DNA of 64,000 nt from Perilla frutescens. Lineage: Eukaryota > Streptophyta > Magnoliopsida > Lamiales > Lamiaceae. Position 1 is the stretch's first letter; the number at the start of each line of letters is the position of its first letter. The position numbers and the translations under genes are program-made. Positions 21,507-31,819 of this stretch are shown one piece after another. The stretch is taken from assembly GCA_026008535.1 (NCBI GenBank), contig BRKX01000019.1, positions 26,672,477 through 26,736,476 on the forward strand, read 5' to 3'. Under the pieces are notes generated by a model. The model made no database searches and was not told the origin of the DNA. It saw nothing but the letters and a program-made list of their open reading frames with translations.

Positions 21507-22526
21507 ATGTGCTTGTGAGGAGTGGCATGGAAAGTGCATCCTGAATCAATTAACCATTCATTTTCATGCATATATTTAGAAACTGCATTGGAGTAATTGA
21601 TAAATTGACAATCATATGCAGTGTGGACCATATAAATGCCATCTCCCTCATAATAGTCATAATTCACAGTGTCTTCATGCACATTATTTGCACCTTCATA
21701 AACATGATTAGCACGATGATCATAATTCCCAAAAACTTTATTCTTTTTAGGCATTTTGCATCTGTTAGAAAAATGACCAGGTTTACCACAATTCCAGCAA
21801 GTTTTTCTAGGCTTCTGGTCAAACGTATGATTCTGAGCATAATTAGGAGCATGATTATGATGTTGGTTTTGCCCTAATTGCATATCCCTCCTATGTCTTT
21901 CAGCTGCAAGTACACTAGGATTCTCAGGATTCGGAGGTCTATTAAAGCCATTTGGAGGATTTCTATTAATATTCCTATTCACATACATGATCTCATTCTG
22001 CAAAGGTTTGGATTTTAACTTTTTAAGCTCATTTTCTTTAGCTTTCAAGCCTGTTACAATCATATTACAAGTAACTTTTGACCCACCATATTTCAAAGCA
22101 GATTTGACCTCAGAAAATGACTCAGGAATAGCACCTAATAGAATTTGCGCAGCATATTTTTCATGCGTATCATCACCAGCAAGTTTCAAGTCTTGAAGCA
22201 TCCATTTGATAATTCATAAATTGATCTTGTAAAGCATATACAGACTCTTCAGAAGTAGCAGTATATAGAGAATTCAAATCATCCCATAAATCCTTAGCAC
22301 ATCGATGATGAGACACTTTCCTAAGAACAGTACTACTCAAATTCAATAAAATGGTAGCCCTAGCACTATCATTCATATCATGCAACTTCTCATCATCCAC
22401 AGATTTATCAATTTTAGTAAAAATCGCTTTATGAATCTTTTCTTTTGTCAAATTGCACTCAATTCTAGTTTTCCAATCCTGAAAATCATTTCTACCATCA
22501 AAAGGCGCCATATGGAGGTTATTCAT
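21507..22526 (-). pseudogene. gag: gag and protease start of copia-C
   Basis: The minus-strand ATG at 22526 (MNNLHMAPFDGRNDF) opens a typical copia gag: a DWKTRIE region, then KDLWDDLNSLY. A frameshift near 22180 moves the reading to the frame ending at the SIRE junction. A CCHC zinc knuckle, CWNCGKPGHFSNRC, lies at 21799-21758. The protease motif D-S-G (WLIDSGCTFHATPH) is at 21547-21539, and coding is cut off about 30 bases later at the junction. The spelling is typical of TNT1-94-like plant copia elements. Integrase and the rest of pol are absent. Confidence 0.8.
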
Positions 22527-23218
22527 GATTATATGTAGACACAGAAGTCACAAAAGCAACAGGAAGGCAAATAATCACCAGAATATCAGAGAACACAACA
22601 GAGCGATCACAAAACCGGGAGGGAACACCTCCAACACACAGAAACAAGTACACACGGGGGATAAAGTGCTGAGGCTAGCCCAGTTCTCAGCTTAGATTTA
22701 TCTGTGGAGCAAGGATTCACTCAGGACAACCCCAAAACTTGTTTCAGTAGCAACTGACTCAAATACCGTAGTCAGTTTCTCAGAAACTCACAAAACTTGG
22801 AGTTTCACCAGGTTTTCACCACCAAACACAACCAAAAGTACTCACAGAGATATCACAGCAAAAATTAAAGAACGCGGAAGCAAGGTATAGGATCGCAAGA
22901 TACCAAACAAAAAGAAGAGATAAATCAACAATAAATTTTCAAAAAACACAATATCTCAAAAAAATTTCCAACAAATAACACAAAACTCCAAAAAATTCTC
23001 CCACAACACCACCAAAACGCCAATAATCTCCCAAACTCCACAATACCAAGCCTAAGTTCTATGGAGCTTAGAGTTTCGCCACTTTACCAGAGCAGATCCT
23101 CCCGGGAAGGGGAGAAATCTGACCTACCATGTTCCTTGCTCGTCGGGAGCGAAACGGCACAGCCAATGGCGGCGGGGTGCGCTGGTGCGAGTCGGAGGGT
23201 GCCCCGGCAAGGGTCTCC
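22527..23218 (-). other. Untranslated leader of copia-C
   Basis: Lies between the primer site and the gag start. The part next to the primer site (23090-23215) is notably GC-rich compared with its surroundings, which creates several long spurious open frames on both strands. No gene. Confidence 0.55.
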
Positions 23219-23233
23219 GTGGCTCTGATACCA
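23219..23233 (-). promoter_or_regulatory. Primer binding site of copia-C
   Basis: The plus strand reads GTGGCTCTGATACCA, so the minus strand reads TGGTATCAGAGCCAC, complementary to initiator tRNA-Met. It lies one base from the LTR edge at 23235. Confidence 0.85.
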
Positions 23234-23234
23234 C

Positions 23235-24384
23235 TGTTGGGTATCCGCGCCCTGCCGGGGTTCACCGTCTTGGTTCCCGACTCGTCCTGTCAGCCACACG
23301 TACGCCTGCCTTTGATTGAACACAAGAGAAGTGGCAGCAACTTTGAAATTCTTTCAACTTTAGTTTTCTGCTCCAGCAGCAAGTTGCTTGAGTATGACGG
23401 GCTGCAACGTTGAGTTTATGAGCAGCACGATACAGCAACTTTGGTGGAAAGGATCTGCAAACAACCTGCAAAAACTCAAGAGTTAATTCAAAGAGGTAAA
23501 CTAGCGGCAGACTCCCAATCTCTCAATATATATGAATCTGTAACAGAAAGAATGAAATAGAGCAGATAGTTCAATGGTCTTCTCTGGTTGACAGCAACGT
23601 TGAGGACTTGGAGTGCAGCAGCAACTTGTTGTGAATGCCGGTCGATTTCTCAGGTAATGAGAGTGTCTAGGAGCAGCCGGCGTCTTCTTCCGGAAACTAC
23701 AGATCACAGCAGGCGTCACAAGTTCCGGCAGAGGACTGCTCTTCTTCACAGTAGCAACTTCGTCGACTTTCAGATGCAACAGCGGAGCAGAGACTTGTTG
23801 AGACTTCCGGTCGTCTTCTCCGGTGATGAAGCGATGCAGCAGCGACGTCGAGACTTTCTGTGAATTTGCAACTTCAATAAGAACAGATTTAAATGCCTAT
23901 GATCAATAGAATCAAACCCCAAAACTGAAAATATATCGATATATGAATATATATATATATATGATAATAGAAAAATAAGAAAATTGAAGAAGATTGGTTG
24001 GCTCAGAATCCAAATAGGCAGCGGCGGCGTCGACTTCCGGCAACAATAATCGATCAGTCAGGCTTCAAGAACAGGTCACGAGCAAGAAGGGAAAAGGGGC
24101 AGAACACGGCCAAGCTAATCGACACTCCCTCATGAAGCTTGCACACACACTCGACGCCAACAGGACACCGATGAACAGGGAATCCGGTGAGGAGTTTGAT
24201 CGGGAATAGCAGAGCCCGATTCCAGAGTGTTTTTCTCAAGCTGCAATTCATTTAAGCGGCGCGGGTAGGTTTTAACCAGAAGAAGGAGAGTAATTATGGC
24301 TAATTAGGGAGATTTGGGCTAGAATAAGAATATGGGCTATCAAACAAATAATTCATAAGCCCATTAAGGATCATTGGGCCAACA
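23235..24384 (-). repeat. LTR of copia-C
   Basis: 1,150 bp, minus strand, beginning TGTTGGCCCAATG (at 24384) and ending GGATACCCAACA (at 23235), giving the short inverted repeat TGTTGG/CCAACA. A polypurine-like tract lies upstream (24385-24405) and the primer site downstream. No second copy of this LTR is in the window. Confidence 0.78.
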
Positions 24385-24405
24385 AATCTCCACATTTCCA
24401 CCTTT
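24385..24405 (-). promoter_or_regulatory. Polypurine tract of copia-C
   Basis: On the minus strand AAAGGTGGAAATGTGGAGAT ends immediately before the LTR start TGTTGG. Purine-rich with two interrupting T residues. Confidence 0.6.
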
Positions 24406-24588
24406 GGCCCACTGATCATTATGTCGCCAAGGAAGAAAATACCACACACCTTAACATGGATAACATCATCGCCTATTTTTACTCACGTTTATCACGAAGA
24501 CAAGACAAGAGTGGGAGAGAACAATACTATGCGTATTTGAACTCAATCTCAACACTAGAGACCAATCCTTTTGCAAATCATCTCCAGT

Positions 24589-24923
24589 CACTTGATGACT
24601 ATCCTTGATCGAGATGCAACCTAGCACAGTACCAACGGGAAAAACTAACCAACACACAAAAAACAAGTAGAGACAAAACACAAAAACAAATAAGGTATCC
24701 AACCAAAAGACTAGAATACCATCACATAAAGCTCACATAGAAGAATTTAACCAAGATCAAAGTTCAAAGATCTCTTGCAGGATAATAGCTTTGCAACTTG
24801 AAAGCACTTAGTGCCCATATCCGCAGGGTTAAATTCAGATGGGATCTTATCAAGCAACACTTGATGACTATCCTTGATCGAGATGCAACCTAGCACAGTA
24901 CCAACGGGAAAAACTAACCAACA
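24589..24923 (-). repeat. Identical 66-bp direct repeat flanking the RNase H end of copia-C
   Basis: 24589-24654 and 24858-24923 are identical over 66 bp (both start CACTTGATGACTATCC and end AAAACTAACCAACA). They bracket the remaining RNase H C-terminus. Confidence 0.85.
24764..24857 (-). pseudogene. RNase H C-terminal remnant of copia-C
   Basis: The minus strand encodes LDKIPSEFNPADMGTKCFQV, followed by a stop about 20 codons on. The N-P-A-D-M-x-T-K motif is the usual C-terminal landmark of copia RNase H. Everything upstream of the 66-bp repeat is missing. Confidence 0.6.
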
Positions 24924-25033
24924 ATATCCAAAAAAAAATAAAATCAAAGTATAGTAACTAATGAAATGCAATTGTTTCTAATGACGTGATAATCTGACAT
25001 ATTAAAAACCAGATCGATAACTTGTTACACGTA

Positions 25034-25320
25034 ATATATATATATATAGGGGTGGATTATAATGGGAACTAGGTATTCCCGTGAGAACTATAAACCATGC
25101 TTATTTAATATGATTTTGTAGATTATCTTGTTGTATTTTAGTGCTATTGTAACTAGCACTAAAATACAACAAGATAAGCTATAAATTTTTTTTAAAAAAA
25201 ATTAGCACTAAAATACAATAAAATAAGCTATAAAATTGCACTAAATAAGCATGGTTTATAGTTCTTACGCGAATACCTAGTTCTCATTTGAACCAAATCC
25301 TATATATATATATATATATT
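25034..25320. mobile_element. Small non-autonomous TIR element, family T2 copy 1
   Basis: Bounded by TA runs. The left end, GGGGTGGATTATAATGGGAA then CTAGGTATTC, is an imperfect inverted copy of the right end, which on the minus strand reads GGATTTGGTTCAAATGAGAA then CTAGGTATTC. The homology continues through ATAAACCATGCTTATTTA on both sides, about 70 bp per arm. The inside is AT-rich with repeats of TAGCACTAAAATACAA and no coding sequence. It appears to sit in a TA microsatellite. Confidence 0.65.
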
Positions 25321-25627
25321 ATTCTAATTTTTCTTTGTTAATTTATATATATTTTTAATGAATTATATTAATAAATTATATTTATTATTCTATTTTTTTA
25401 ATTATTACCGTGTCTTGTCGTTATCTTGTTATTATCATGTCATGTCAGCACAATAAAATATTATGTATGTCATGTTCATATCATGTTATTGTTGTGACAA
25501 AATTATCGTGTCCGTGTTCGTGTCAGATATAGTTATTTTACACTTTAGAATGCTTAAGTTGTGATTTCATAATATTTTTTCACATTTACGATTCTTGTAA
25601 TTTAACTTGAAGAGAAGAATGACATAA
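25321..25627. other. No gene recognised
   Basis: AT-rich spacer between two family T2 elements. A run of imperfect CGTGTC/CATGTC words (25410-25530) is the only structure noticed. Confidence 0.4.
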
Positions 25628-26430
25628 TATATATATATAGGGGTTGGTTATAATGCGTACTAGGTATTCGCGTGAGAACTAGGTACCATGCTTATTTAAT
25701 AAGATTTTATAACTTATCTAGTTGTATTTTAGTGCTTGTTTAATAAGATTTTGTAGTCGGGTCATCCTGGTTCAGCTGTGACCCGGCATACATTGACATC
25801 CATTCGTTTATTGTGTCGAGGACAACATGTTCGGTTCACTCACATCCCTCGTGAGGGAAACCGAGCTGCTGATTTCCTTGTTGGTAGGGGGCCCAGACCC
25901 CTACTCTCACTTTCTGTGATACTGGTTCTGCCCCCACGTCATCTTCTCTCCATTGTTCGGATGGATCAGTTGGGTTATCCCAACTTCAGATATTGGTATA
26001 GTTAGATGATGTTGGTCTTATCTTGTTCGTTTCATCTTTGGTTTATTTGTTCTTGTTTGGAGTTGCAGTCGGTTTGTGGTTGTGCTCCACGTTTGGTTTC
26101 TTCTTGTGGTTTTGGGGATAGGAGTCGGTTTGTGGCTGCATCTTCTTTGTTTGGTTGTTTTTTTCTTGTTCGAGTACTTGGTTAGGGGTGTGTTCACTTT
26201 TGGGACACATCCCTCCCATGACTTTGTACGAGATGATTGAGTATATATATACAGGTTGGGCATGGTGCCGGATACCCCACCCCTCTTAGGGGTGTTTTTT
26301 AAAAAAAAAAAGCTATAATTTTTTTTAAAAAAAAATAGTACTAAAATATAATAAAATAAGTTATAAAATTGTACTAAATAAGCATGGGGAAAGTTCTCAC
26401 GCGAATACCTAGTACTCATTTGAACCTATT

Positions 26431-26462
<32 letters not shown>
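25628..26462. mobile_element. Non-autonomous TIR element, family T2 copy 2, carrying a LINE fragment
   Basis: Ends match copy 1: GGGGTTGGTTATAATGCGTA then CTAGGTATTCGCGTGAGAAC on the left, and GCGAATACCTAGTACTCATT then TGAACC on the right, each next to a TA run. The middle differs because LINE-derived DNA (25756-26310) splits the element. Without that insert the copy would be about 280 bp, like copy 1. Confidence 0.6.
25756..26310 (+). pseudogene. 5'-truncated LINE 3' end with RNase H-like remnant and A-tract
   Basis: 25778-26005 encodes LLCRGQHVRFTHIPREGNRAADFLVGRG split over two lines of reading. The H-I-P-R-E-G-N-R-A-A-D-F-L motif is the C-terminal hallmark of the plant RNase H-like (RVT_3) domain at the end of L1-type polyproteins. 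A stop at 26003 is followed by ~270 bp of G/T-rich 3' UTR, a small hairpin ACCCCTCTTAGGGGT (26279-26293) and an A run (26300-26310), as expected for a target-primed LINE insertion truncated at its 5' end. No clear target-site duplication was found because the flanks are A/T runs. Confidence 0.6.
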
Positions 26463-26469
<7 letters not shown>

Positions 26470-26574
26470 ATGCTATTTTTATATTTCAAAATGTTTAATT
26501 TGTTATTTGTTAAAGTTTGTTTCACATTGAAGATGCTCATAGAAAATAGAAATGGTGATATTATATATTTGACC

Positions 26575-26991
26575 TTGAGAGCATCTACAATAAAAATTCC
26601 ATGAAGGTATCACTTCATTTGGTTTTGAAGAGAATATCATGGATGAATGTATATACCAGAAGGTTAGAGGGAGTCACATTTGTTTTCTATTTCTATATGT
26701 GTGGATGACATTTTTGCCACTAATGATAAGGGTTTGTTATATAAGGTGAAACCATTTCTCTCGAAGAACTTTGATATGAAGGATATGGGTGAGGCATCTT
26801 TTGTCATTGGCATAAAGATCCATAGAGATAGATCTCGAGGTATTTTAGATTTGTCTCAAGAAACGTACGTTAGCAAAGTTCTTGAGAGATTTCGCATGAA
26901 AGATTGTTCACCAAGTGTAGCACCTATTGTGAAGGGTGATAAATTTAGTTTGAATCAATGTCCCAAAATGAGCTTGAATGAGAACAAATGA
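26575..26991 (+). pseudogene. Reverse transcriptase C-terminal part of copia-B
   Basis: Starts within the block that reads TSFGFEENIMDECIYQKV (26618 on). A 2-bp insertion then shifts the frame just before the catalytic box, which now reads CVDD (26697-26708) instead of YVDD. The next frame gives KNFDMKDMGEASFVIGIKIH, SQETYVSKVLERF and GDKFSLNQCPK, standard for TNT1-like copia elements, and stops at TGA 26989. Confidence 0.78.
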
Positions 26992-27672
26992 AAATCATTC
27001 CATATGCTTCAGCCATAGGAACTCTTATGTATGCACGGGTCTATATTAGACCTGACATTGCATTTATTGTTGGAATGTTGGGAAGATACCAGAGTAATCC
27101 AGGTCTTGATCACTGGAGAGCTGCAAAGAAAGTGTTGGGATACCTCCAAGGTACAAAAGATTATATGCTCATGTATAGACGAACTGAAACTTTGGAAGCT
27201 ATAGGCTACTCGGATGCAGATTTTGATGGTTGTGTTGATTCTCAAAAATCAACATCCAGTTATGTTTTCATATTTGCCAGTGGAGCAATTTCTTGGAGAA
27301 GTACAAAGCGGACTTTGACTGCTACTTCTACTATGGAAGCAGAGTTCGTATCATGTTTTGAATCTACTTGCCATGGTGTATGGTTGAAGAGTTTCATATC
27401 TGGGTTTAAGAGTTGTCGACTCTATATCTAGGCCATTGACAGTGTATTGTGATAATTTAGCTACATTGTTTATGGCTAAGAATAATAAAAGTGGTAGTCG
27501 AATTAAGCACATCGACATCAAGTACTTAGCCATAAGAGAGCGTGTTAAGGAAAAGAAAGTGATCATTGAGCACCTTAGCATTGAATTAATGATTGCCTAT
27601 CATTTAACTAAAGGCATGCCACCTAAGAAATTTAAGGATCATGTAGTAAGGACGGGTGGTTCCATAATGTAA
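26988..27672 (+). pseudogene. RNase H of copia-B
   Basis: The frame 26988-27431 reads IPYASAIGTLMYARVYIRPD, VGMLGRYQSNPGLDHW, GYSDADFDGC and STMEAEFVSCFE; after a one-base shift, 27436-27672 gives TVYCDNLATLF, IKHIDIKYLAIRERV and HLTKGMPPKKF, ending TAA 27670. The first catalytic Asp (YSDADF) is retained. Two frameshifts in 1 kb make it non-functional. Confidence 0.8.
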
Positions 27673-27937
27673 TTTTTAAGTTGTACGTACATTATTGTTG
27701 TTTTCAAAATTCATATTCAGTTAATATTTTCTCTTTTACTTATGTGCACAGATTTTGGGTTTGAGAAATATCATTAATGTTTGGACCTAGAATAAACATG
27801 ACGTTTATTCATTAAGTTATATTTTGTGGAATCAAGGCATATAATAATACATGGAAAATAACACTCGCTTCAGAGAACCTATCACCATGATTCATGTGTT
27901 TTGTTTCCTATAGTTGTGAATATAGTAATATGTGAAC

Positions 27938-27949
27938 CAAGTGGGAGAA
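27938..27949 (+). promoter_or_regulatory. Polypurine tract of copia-B
   Basis: CAAGTGGGAGAA abuts the LTR start TGTTAGATTT. The preceding 27673-27937 is 3' non-coding sequence without a gene. Confidence 0.7.
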
Positions 27950-28076
27950 TGTTAGATTTAATATTTTAATTTTTCAATAAGTCAATAAATTCAAATATTA
28001 AAGACTCCTAAAGTGGTTCTACATATTCCTATTTTTAAGCAAAATGATTAACTTCCTACTATCACTATTTTATTAA

Positions 28077-29429
28077 GGGTAAATTGGCTTAAAATACACG
28101 AACTTTGGGGTCATTTTGGTTTTTCACACGATTTTAAAAACATAGTTTCAATAACACGAACTTAACCTCTTTTTGGTTTTTCACATGATTTTTAAATTCC
28201 GGCAAGTTGAATCTGACATGGCAGTCGGAACTGCCACGTGGCAGTCGGAGATGCCACGTGTACATCTACGTGGATATCAAATTGCCTTAAAATACACAAA
28301 CTTTCGACTGATTTTGTTTTTTCACACAAATTTAAAAATATCAATTTTAGTTTTTTTTTTTGCTTTTTTTGTGTAATACGGAAAATTCGTCGATTATTAC
28401 TATAAAGTTGTTGTAGTAGACATTGTGAAATATTTTGATTTTTCTTAGTTGATGCAATATATAAAATTTAGGTTTGAAAAAATTAAATAAAATAACTATC
28501 GGACCTTTTTAGTTCTCTATTTGAAGAAAAATTTAAACAATATGACTTAAACTAGTGTAATGGTATACATAATTGAATTCTGAATACAACAAACATCAAA
28601 TCATAAAAAGTGGTCAATGACATATCGTATATATTGATGAATAATATTACACAATTAATTAATTAAGTTTACAAATAAATTGATCACGTAGTAACTACAT
28701 ATTAATTTTTCATATATGTTTAATAACATATTTTGATATAACTTTATATGTTAGATAATCTCAAATTATATCAGAAGATGCTATTATACATATATGAAAA
28801 ATTAATATGTAGTTACTACGTGATCAATTTATTTGTAAACTCAATTAATTAATTGTGTAATATTATTCATCAACATATAGGATACGTCATTGACCACTTT
28901 TTATGACTTGATGATTGTTGTATTCAGAATTCAATTATGTATACCATTACTCTAGCTTAAGTCATATTATTTAAATTTTTCTTCAAATTGAAAACTAAAA
29001 AGGTCCAATAGTTATTTTATTTATTTTTTCGAACCTAAGTTTTATATATTGCATCAACTAAGAAAAATCAAAATATTTCACAATGTCTACTACAACAACT
29101 CTATAGTAATAATCGACGAATTTTCTGTATTACACAAAAAAAGCAAAAAAAAAAACTAAAATTGATATTTTTTAATTTGTGTGAAAAACCAAAATCAGTC
29201 GAAAGTTTGTGTATTTTAAGACAATTTGATATCCACGTAGATGTACGCGTGGTATCTCCGACTGCCACGTGGCAGTTCCGGCTGCCACGTCAGATTCCAC
29301 TTGCCGGAATTTGAAAATCATGTGAAAAACCAAACAGAGGTTAAGTTCGTGTTATTGAAACTACATTTTTAAAATCGTGTGAAAAACCAAAATGACCCCA
29401 AAGTTCGTGTATTTTAAGCCAATTTACCC
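28077..29429. mobile_element. Mutator-type foldback MITE with ~640-bp inverted arms
   Basis: Perfect 9-bp target duplications, TTTTATTAA, flank it (28068-28076 and 29430-29438). The ends are GGGTAAATTGGCTTAAAATA and its inverse. The left arm (28077-28718, 642 bp) and right arm (28789-29429, 641 bp) are inverted copies with few differences, around a 70-bp loop. Long TIRs and a 9-bp duplication are the signature of Mutator-like elements. No transposase coding is present. It is inserted in the copia-B 3' LTR. Confidence 0.88.
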
Positions 29430-29661
29430 TTTTATTAACTTCTATGATGGATAGAAGTGAACCGTTTTTTTCCATCAGTTAAAAGGGTGCTAAGTTTTTT
29501 TTTCATATCGTTCCATACACCATCTCTGAAGAAAAAGAAAAAACTTAGAAGCACCTATATGCCAAGATTTTAATTTTAGAGTTCAAGGCTCTCTCTAGAT
29601 TCGATAAAGTTAAACATGGAATCTCTCAAGTCTAACAAGTATAAGCAATGGCTAGAGGTAT

Positions 29662-30000
29662 CACTACAAGAAAAACGCTCATATACTACACTATTTAGAC
29701 TACGGTTTTTTCAAAAAACCGTAGACTATTAGTTTTAGACTATGGTTTTTCGAAAACCGTAGTCTATATGCGCGTCTACATTTCTTAAGACAACGATTTT
29801 AAAAAATACCGTAGTCTATGTGCGTATTTTTTTTCTTAAGACTACGGTCGTTTCAAAACCGAATTCTATGTACACGTATTTGATTTTTTAAGACTACGTT
29901 AATTTGAAAACCGTATTTTATGCGCGTAACTTTAGTTTCTTAAGACTACAGTGGTTTCAGATCCGTAGTCTATGTACATAAAAAAATTAAAATTATATTA
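29662..30000. repeat. Left subterminal repeats of the CACTA element
   Basis: Five or six units of about 60 bp built around the palindrome AGACTACGGTTTT..AAAACCGTAGTCTA, for example at 29697, 29739, 29840 and 29940. Subterminal repeats are the binding sites for CACTA transposase. Bases 30001-30400 are AT-rich with no gene. Confidence 0.8.
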
Positions 30001-30404
30001 GGAAACCAGAAAACTGAAATAATCAAAATATCTAGTATTTATTTTATTCTTTAAAAAGAATGAAAAAATATTAATTAAGAAGATAAATTATAAAGATATT
30101 TAGGAAGATAAAATTTTATATAAAATAAAACTTTATAGGCTAGAAAAAAAAATGCTACCTCTAAAATTCGAACCATGGACTATTGAAATTAAAGAACTTA
30201 ACTAACTTAACCAAAGATTTAAATGTTATCCAAAATGCTTCATTTTTATATATATTACTATTGATATGATATCTTCTAGAATAAAATATAACACAGCAGA
30301 ACCCTAAGTTTCAATTTCTCCAATTTCATTTTCGCGCAGCCACTAATTTTCTTCATCAGAAAATTCATCCTACGACGCAGAGGTCGTCGAGAGCAGATCC
30401 GACA

Positions 30405-30758
30405 ATGCTATACCTGAAGGGTGTGGTTACCGACATCATACACGACCCCGGGCTCGGCGCTCCACTGGCCCGCGTGACCTTCTACTATCTCTTCCGGTAC
30501 CAACAGCAGAAGGAGCTGTTCGTGGCGACGAAGGGCACTTACACCAGTCAGTTCATCTACTGCGGTAAGAAGACTGACCTCGTCATCAAAAACGTATTGT
30601 CCCTGGGATATATTCCTGAAGGCGCCATCTTTTGCAACGTCGAGAACCACATCGGCGATCGTGGGGTTCTCGCTAGGGCTTCTAGAGATCCTGTTGTCGT
30701 AATCTCATACAACTCTTGCTCTGAATCTGTGTTGGCTTCTGTTGGTTTTGTATACTAG
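30405..30758 (+). pseudogene. Captured fragment of ribosomal protein uL2 (RPL8) gene
   Basis: A 117-codon open frame from ATG 30405. Codons ~3-104 read like the central part of plant cytosolic uL2/RPL8: YLKGVVTDIIHDPG, GAPLARVTF, FRYQQQKELFVA, FIYCGKKTDLVI, IPEGAIFCNVE and GDRGVLARASRD are close to the family, with many substitutions. Full uL2 has about 260 residues, so both the N-terminus and the rRNA-binding C-terminal half are missing. The last residues and the stop come from the copia-A LTR inserted at 30740; the uL2 match ends earlier, near 30705. The absence of introns or frameshifts over 300 bp is notable. Its position inside CACTA ends shows transposon capture. It is unlikely to be a working ribosomal protein. 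Confidence 0.85.
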
Positions 30759-31819
30759 AAGACTTGTCTTTGTATACTTTTTCTGATGATATGAAATGAA
30801 AGTTATTGCAGTCACTATTTGCATTTAGATTATATTCTATAATTGTTCTATGCAATATTCCATATACTTACATTGTAGATGATATGGTATGGGGAGTCAC
30901 ACGGTAAGATCATATCATTAGAACATTGTCTTGTATTAAAGAGCTCAGGGCTTAGATGGTCATGAACACACCATCGGTACACCATAGAATAATCTGATAA
31001 GTTGGTTTGTCTTGACTAACTGATTATTCTAGTGCACTTGTTAGTCTATTGAGGAAGATCATGATAGGATACTATTCTCTGTCTCTGACCCAGTTAGTGA
31101 GAGAATAAAGATCCATAGAGTTCGGGTTCTGAACTCATGTGATATTGGCAAGCATATGTGTGCGTGGTTTGTTACTTTGATTTATCAAAGGGTGAGATCT
31201 TTTCGTAGATCAATAAACTCGATAACTTGGGTAATGACAGTGTATGCATAATGTCTTGAGCAGTATGCATGAGCACTGTGTCCTGGTATGCCAGGTTGAT
31301 GATGTTCTCTTGAGGAAACATGAGTTCATGTTGAAACCCTGCAGGTGGAATTTATTCCTCACATGGTAAAGCTTGTGTGGTACTACTCAAGGTTTTAGAT
31401 GTTAATTAATTATAGCTGTCAGAGGCTGACATAATTAATTAATGACCATTATATCTTAAACACGGGGAATGGCTGGACTAAAGGAGAAAGCATATTCGTA
31501 AATATGTATTAAATTGGTAGGTCAGTTTTACTTCTTTAGTGGAATAAAAGTAGAACTTAATTTATTTAATTATATCCTAAGTTTATTGGATATTGGATAT
31601 TAAATAAATTAGTAGGCCAATTTAATATTCTTCTAGATCCCTGTTATAGCCCAATTGACTGAAAGTGGACTGTATATTGAACTTGAGATAGAGGCCCAAA
31701 CCCAGTAGGGTTGGGATGATGATTTTCGATCACCTCCTATATAAATATAGGAGGGGTGGATCAAAAATTGCAGCATAAGAAATCAGCCCCTCTTTATCTC
31801 TCAAGATATCCACAGAATT
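30740..31819 (+). repeat. 5' LTR of copia-A, left part
   Basis: 1,080 bp matching 51588 onward in the 3' LTR, with a TATA-like CTATATAAATATAGG near 31736-31750. It is interrupted after GAATT by the gypsy element and resumes at 40766. Confidence 0.9.

Larger units (their letters stand above)
21507..24960 (-). mobile_element. Copia-C: minus-strand copia remnant, two partial units sharing one LTR
   Basis: Read on the minus strand: RNase H C-terminal end (~24923-24747), 3' non-coding DNA, polypurine tract, one LTR (24384-23235), primer binding site, leader, gag and the start of protease (to ~21507). A polypurine tract before and a primer site after the same LTR means two internal domains flank a single LTR, as left by unequal recombination in a tandem pair. 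Both outer units are truncated, the left one at the SIRE 3' LTR and the right one near 25030. Confidence 0.75.

Noticed and set aside
23068..23413. Overlapping ORFs on both strands
   Set aside because: They fall in the GC-richer leader and LTR edge of copia-C, where stop codons are rare by composition.
23501..23863. ORFs on both strands inside the copia-C LTR
   Set aside because: Non-coding LTR sequence; no recognisable domain and both strands open together.
28173..28376. 67-codon ORF in the Mutator-type MITE
   Set aside because: Lies in the inverted arm, has no transposase motifs and is fortuitous.
30408..30650. 80-codon minus-strand ORF
   Set aside because: Antisense shadow of the RPL8 fragment.
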